From NCBI GenBank assembly GCA_963798445.1, contig CAWCTH010000002.1:372001-436000 (forward strand): a stretch of 64,000 nucleotides of DNA. The letters are read 5' to 3'. Positions 61,718 to 64,000 of this stretch are shown here, piece by piece. Made by a program: the position numbers and the translations under genes. Numbering within the stretch: the stretch's first letter is position 1; every line of letters starts with the position of its first letter. This stretch comes from DASXAI01 sp963798445 (GTDB lineage: Bacteria; Actinomycetota; Acidimicrobiia; Acidimicrobiales; Ilumatobacteraceae). Under the pieces are notes generated by a model. That model was not told the origin of the DNA, searched no databases, and was given only the letters and a program-made list of their open reading frames with translations.

Positions 61718-62464
61718 CTAGTTGACACCCCGTACCCCGGCGCCGCCGTCGACCACGTAGGTCTCGCCCGTGATCCACGACGCGGCGTCGCTGGCGAGGA
61801 ACACGGCCATGGCGGCGATGTCCTCGGGCTCACCCAGGCGCTTGGTGGGCATGCTCTCGGCCAGGCGCTCCCCGAAGTTCTCCACGAGGTACGCGGCGAA
61901 GTCGGTCTTGACCAACCCGGGCGCGATGCCGACGACGCGTGTCGGTGCCAGCTCGGCGGCGAGCTGGCGCGTGAGATGGATCAGCGCCGCCTTCGTGAGG
62001 TTGTAGGTGCCCAGGATCGCCTCGGCCCGCAGCCCACCCACCGACGCGATGTTGATGATGACGCCGGGATGATCGCGAAGCGACCGGTTCCAGGCCGACT
62101 GACACCAGAACACCGGGCCGCGGATGTTCACCTGGAAGGTCTTGTCGAACCGCGCCGGGTCGATGCCCATGGTGGGGCCGGCGTAGGGGTTGGCGGCGGC
62201 GTTGTTCACGAGGATGTCGAGCGTGCCGAAGCGCTCGATCGTGGCGGCCACGCAGGCGTCGGCCGCCTCGATGTCACCGGCATTGGCGGCGAACACCTCG
62301 GTGTCGCCCCCGATCTGGGCAGCGGCGGCCTGGAGCCCGTCGATCTTGCGCGACGTGAGCATGACCTTGGCGCCCGATTCGACGAAGCCCTTGGCGATGG
62401 CCTTGCCGATGCCGCGTGACGCCCCCGTGACCAGGGCCACCTTCCCGTCGAGTCGGATCTCCAT
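61718..62464 (-). CDS. Short-chain dehydrogenase (SDR)
   Basis: 248 residues. VALVTGASRGIGKAIAKGF, then MLTSRK with Arg-Lys that suggest NADPH, NNAAANPYAGP, Ser in NIASVGGLR and Tyr-x3-Lys in YNLTKAALIHL, and ETYVVDGGAG. It resembles FabG-like 3-oxoacyl reductases. TACCGT lies nine bases before the ATG. It is divergent from the YyaL gene. Confidence 0.9.
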   Translation of the reverse strand: MEIRLDGKVALVTGASRGIGKAIAKGFVESGAKVMLTSRKIDGLQAAAAQIGGDTEVFAANAGDIEAADACVAATIERFGTLDILVNNAAANPYAGPTMGIDPARFDKTFQVNIRGPVFWCQSAWNRSLRDHPGVIINIASVGGLRAEAILGTYNLTKAALIHLTRQLAAELAPTRVVGIAPGLVKTDFAAYLVENFGERLAESMPTKRLGEPEDIAAMAVFLASDAASWITGETYVVDGGAGVRGVN

Positions 62465-62484
62465 GGAGGCGGCACGGTACTGGG

Positions 62485-62490
62485 TACCCT
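62485..62490 (+). promoter_or_regulatory. -10 element of the leader-yyaL promoter
   Basis: TACCCT, then GCCGCC, then ATG of the nine-residue leader peptide. Confidence 0.5.
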
Positions 62491-62496
62491 GCCGCC

Positions 62497-62526
62497 ATGA
62501 GCAACCGTGTGGCTGTCAGCCCGTGA
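62497..62526 (+). CDS. Nine-residue leader peptide upstream of the YyaL-like gene
   Basis: ATG at 62497 is six bases after TACCCT and opens MSNRVAVSP, with TGA at 62524-62526. The stop overlaps the GTG of the next gene (GTGA). Transcription would begin on the leader ATG, so the main gene has no Shine-Dalgarno of its own and would depend on reinitiation or coupling. Translation of the leader is inferred. Confidence 0.45.
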   Translation: MSNRVAVSP

Positions 62527-64000
62527 ACCGACTCGCCGACGAGAGCTCGCCCTACCTCCGCCAGCATCAGGGCAACCCGGTGGACTGGTTCCCGTGGGGC
62601 AACGAGGCGTTCGCCAAGGCCCTGGCCGAGGACAAGCCGGTGATGCTCTCCGTCGGGTACTCGGCCTGCCACTGGTGCCACGTGATGGCCCACGAGAGCT
62701 TCGAGGACGACGAGGTGGCGGCGGCGCTCAACAAGGCGTTCGTGAGCGTGAAGGTCGACCGCGAGGAGCGCCCCGACGTCGACGCCGTCTACATGGACGC
62801 CGTGCAGGCCATCGCCGGTCGGGGAGGCTGGCCGATGACGGTGTTCCTCGCTCCCGACGGCCGGCCCTTCTTCGGCGGCACCTACTACCCCAAGCCGTCG
62901 TTCCTGCAACTGCTGGCGGCGGTGGACGATGCGTGGCGCACCCGCCGGGGCGAGCTGCTCGACCAGGCGGTCAAACTCACCGAGGCGCTGGACCGCACGG
63001 CCCAGCTCGAGCCGGCCGAGACGGTGCCGGGCGTCGAGCACCTCGACCAGGCGCTGGCCGCCCTGTCACAGCAGTTCGACAAGGAGTGGGGTGGCTTCGG
63101 CGCCGCCCCCAAGTTCCCCCAGTCGATGAGCCTGGAGCTCCTGCTGCGGGCCCACCGCACGAGCGGTAGCCCCGACGCCCTCGCCATGGTGACGACCAGC
63201 CTCGACGCCATGGCGTCGGGCGGCATCTACGACCATCTCGGCGGCGGCTTCGCCCGCTACTCGGTCGATCGCCAGTGGCTGGTGCCCCACTTCGAGAAGA
63301 TGCTGTACGACCAGGCGCTCCTGCTGCCCGTCTACCTGCACGCCTGGCAGGTGACGGGCGAGGCGCGCTACCTCCAGGTGGTGGAGGAGACCGTCGGCTA
63401 CGTCCGGCGTGACCTCCGCCAACCGGAGGGCGGCTTCTCGTCGGCCGAGGACGCCGACTCCCCCGGCCCCGACGGCCACAACGAAGAGGGCCGGTTCTCG
63501 ACGTGGACGCCGGCCGAGATCGCCGCCGCCGTGGCCGACGACGCCCTCACGGCCGCCGCCGTCGAGTGGTACGGCGTCACCGCCGACGGCAATTTCGAGG
63601 GTCGAACCATCCTGCACCGGCCCGTGCGGGGCGACCTCATGCGGCCCGCCGCGGTGGAGGAGGCCCGGCGGCGGATGTTCGAGGTCCGCGAGCAGCGCCC
63701 CCGGCCCGGCCTCGACGACAAGGTGCTCACCGAGTGGAACGCCCTCATGGTGGCCGCCCTGGCCGAGGCCGGGGCCGCCACCGGCAACGAGGCGTGGCTC
63801 GACGACGCGGGGCAGACGGCAGCGTTCCTGCTGGCCGAGCTGCGCGACGACGAGGGCCGCTGGTGGCGCTCGTGGCAGCGCTCGTCCGGCGCCCGCCACG
63901 ACGCCCTGGCCGCCGATCACGCCGCCCTCATCCACGCCTTCGTCGCGCTGGCGCAGGCCAGCGGCGAGGCCCGCTGGGTCCACGAGGCGATCAGGGTGTC
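62523..64000 (+). CDS. YyaL/DUF255 thioredoxin-domain protein (runs off the window)
   Basis: 492 codons are seen of a protein usually about 650-700 residues long. GTG at 62523 gives the family start NRLADESSPYLRQHQGNPVDWFPWG. The thioredoxin-like domain has the motif C-x2-C as YSACHWCHVMAHESF, then VKVDREERPDVD and GGWPMTVFLAPDGRPFFGGTYYP. An (alpha/alpha)6 glycosidase-like domain follows, with GGIYDHLGGGFARYSVDRQWLVPHFEKMLYDQ. Its function is unknown (human homologue SPATA20). The coupled leader peptide is unusual. Confidence 0.92.
   Translation, partial: MNRLADESSPYLRQHQGNPVDWFPWGNEAFAKALAEDKPVMLSVGYSACHWCHVMAHESFEDDEVAAALNKAFVSVKVDREERPDVDAVYMDAVQAIAGRGGWPMTVFLAPDGRPFFGGTYYPKPSFLQLLAAVDDAWRTRRGELLDQAVKLTEALDRTAQLEPAETVPGVEHLDQALAALSQQFDKEWGGFGAAPKFPQSMSLELLLRAHRTSGSPDALAMVTTSLDAMASGGIYDHLGGGFARYSVDRQWLVPHFEKMLYDQALLLPVYLHAWQVTGEARYLQVVEETVGYVRRDLRQPEGGFSSAEDADSPGPDGHNEEGRFSTWTPAEIAAAVADDALTAAAVEWYGVTADGNFEGRTILHRPVRGDLMRPAAVEEARRRMFEVREQRPRPGLDDKVLTEWNALMVAALAEAGAATGNEAWLDDAGQTAAFLLAELRDDEGRWWRSWQRSSGARHDALAADHAALIHAFVALAQASGEARWVHEAIRV

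Overview
The window is 64 kb of high-GC actinobacterial chromosome. Mycothiol genes (mshC, mscR), F420 enzymes (Fno-type reductase, luciferase-like oxidoreductase), a pimA/patA/pgsA-type phosphatidylinositol-mannoside set and an InhA-like enoyl reductase all point to Actinomycetota. The mixture with many DUF559-type genes and 3'-end repeats resembles Acidimicrobiia, but that class assignment is an inference. I see no rRNA, tRNA, CRISPR array, transposase or phage gene.

Layout. 0-5.7 kb: ruvB(start)-ruvA-ruvC, a GNAT acetyltransferase, mscR, a peroxiredoxin and yebC-pdxT-pdxS, all leftward. 5.7-8.9 kb: an interspersed repeat cluster, then a DUF3048 lipoprotein, HtpX and LemA. 9-12.3 kb: PimA-like mannosyltransferase and a two-component system. 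12.3-19.9 kb: accessory block with an LPATG wall-anchored protein, a large secreted arylsulfotransferase-like protein, an MFS exporter, a VOC protein and a VapBC pair. 20-29.7 kb: patA, a CDP-alcohol phosphatidyltransferase, an EF-G-like GTPase, HIT phosphorylase, thrS, plsC, mshC, fno. 29.8-40.5 kb: InhA-like reductase, an AbiEi/DUF559 gene between inverted repeats, two acyl-CoA ligases, a MaoC hydratase, an F420 oxidoreductase, a lytic transglycosylase and an ECF sigma unit. 40.5-48.8 kb: repeats, then the complete menaquinone set menG, F, D, H, A, B, E. 48.8-55.5 kb: an SDR, a xylose-type ABC importer with ROK regulator, a repeat array and an ArsR-SRPBCC pair. 55.6-64 kb: SDRs, an M14-like lipoprotein, a peptidoglycan-binding protein, SnoaL-like and ferredoxin-MBL proteins, a serine hydrolase, an AhpD-like protein and a YyaL thioredoxin-domain protein that runs off the end.

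The thrS-HIT-pgsA-patA-pimA-pdxS-pdxT-yebC-ruvC-ruvA-ruvB order known from mycobacteria is present, but three accessory blocks split it. Many start codons lie 6-7 nt after a TANNNT-like -10 hexamer, which suggests widespread leaderless transcription. Ten otherwise conserved genes carry one or more single-base frame breaks, several in short homopolymers. Residual consensus errors are the simplest explanation.

The most interesting unexplained structure is a set of dispersed 3'-end repeats. One 39-bp repeat occurs three times, and two copies bracket the AbiEi/DUF559 nuclease-like gene as inverted ends. This layout resembles a REP-nuclease (REPtron-like) unit.
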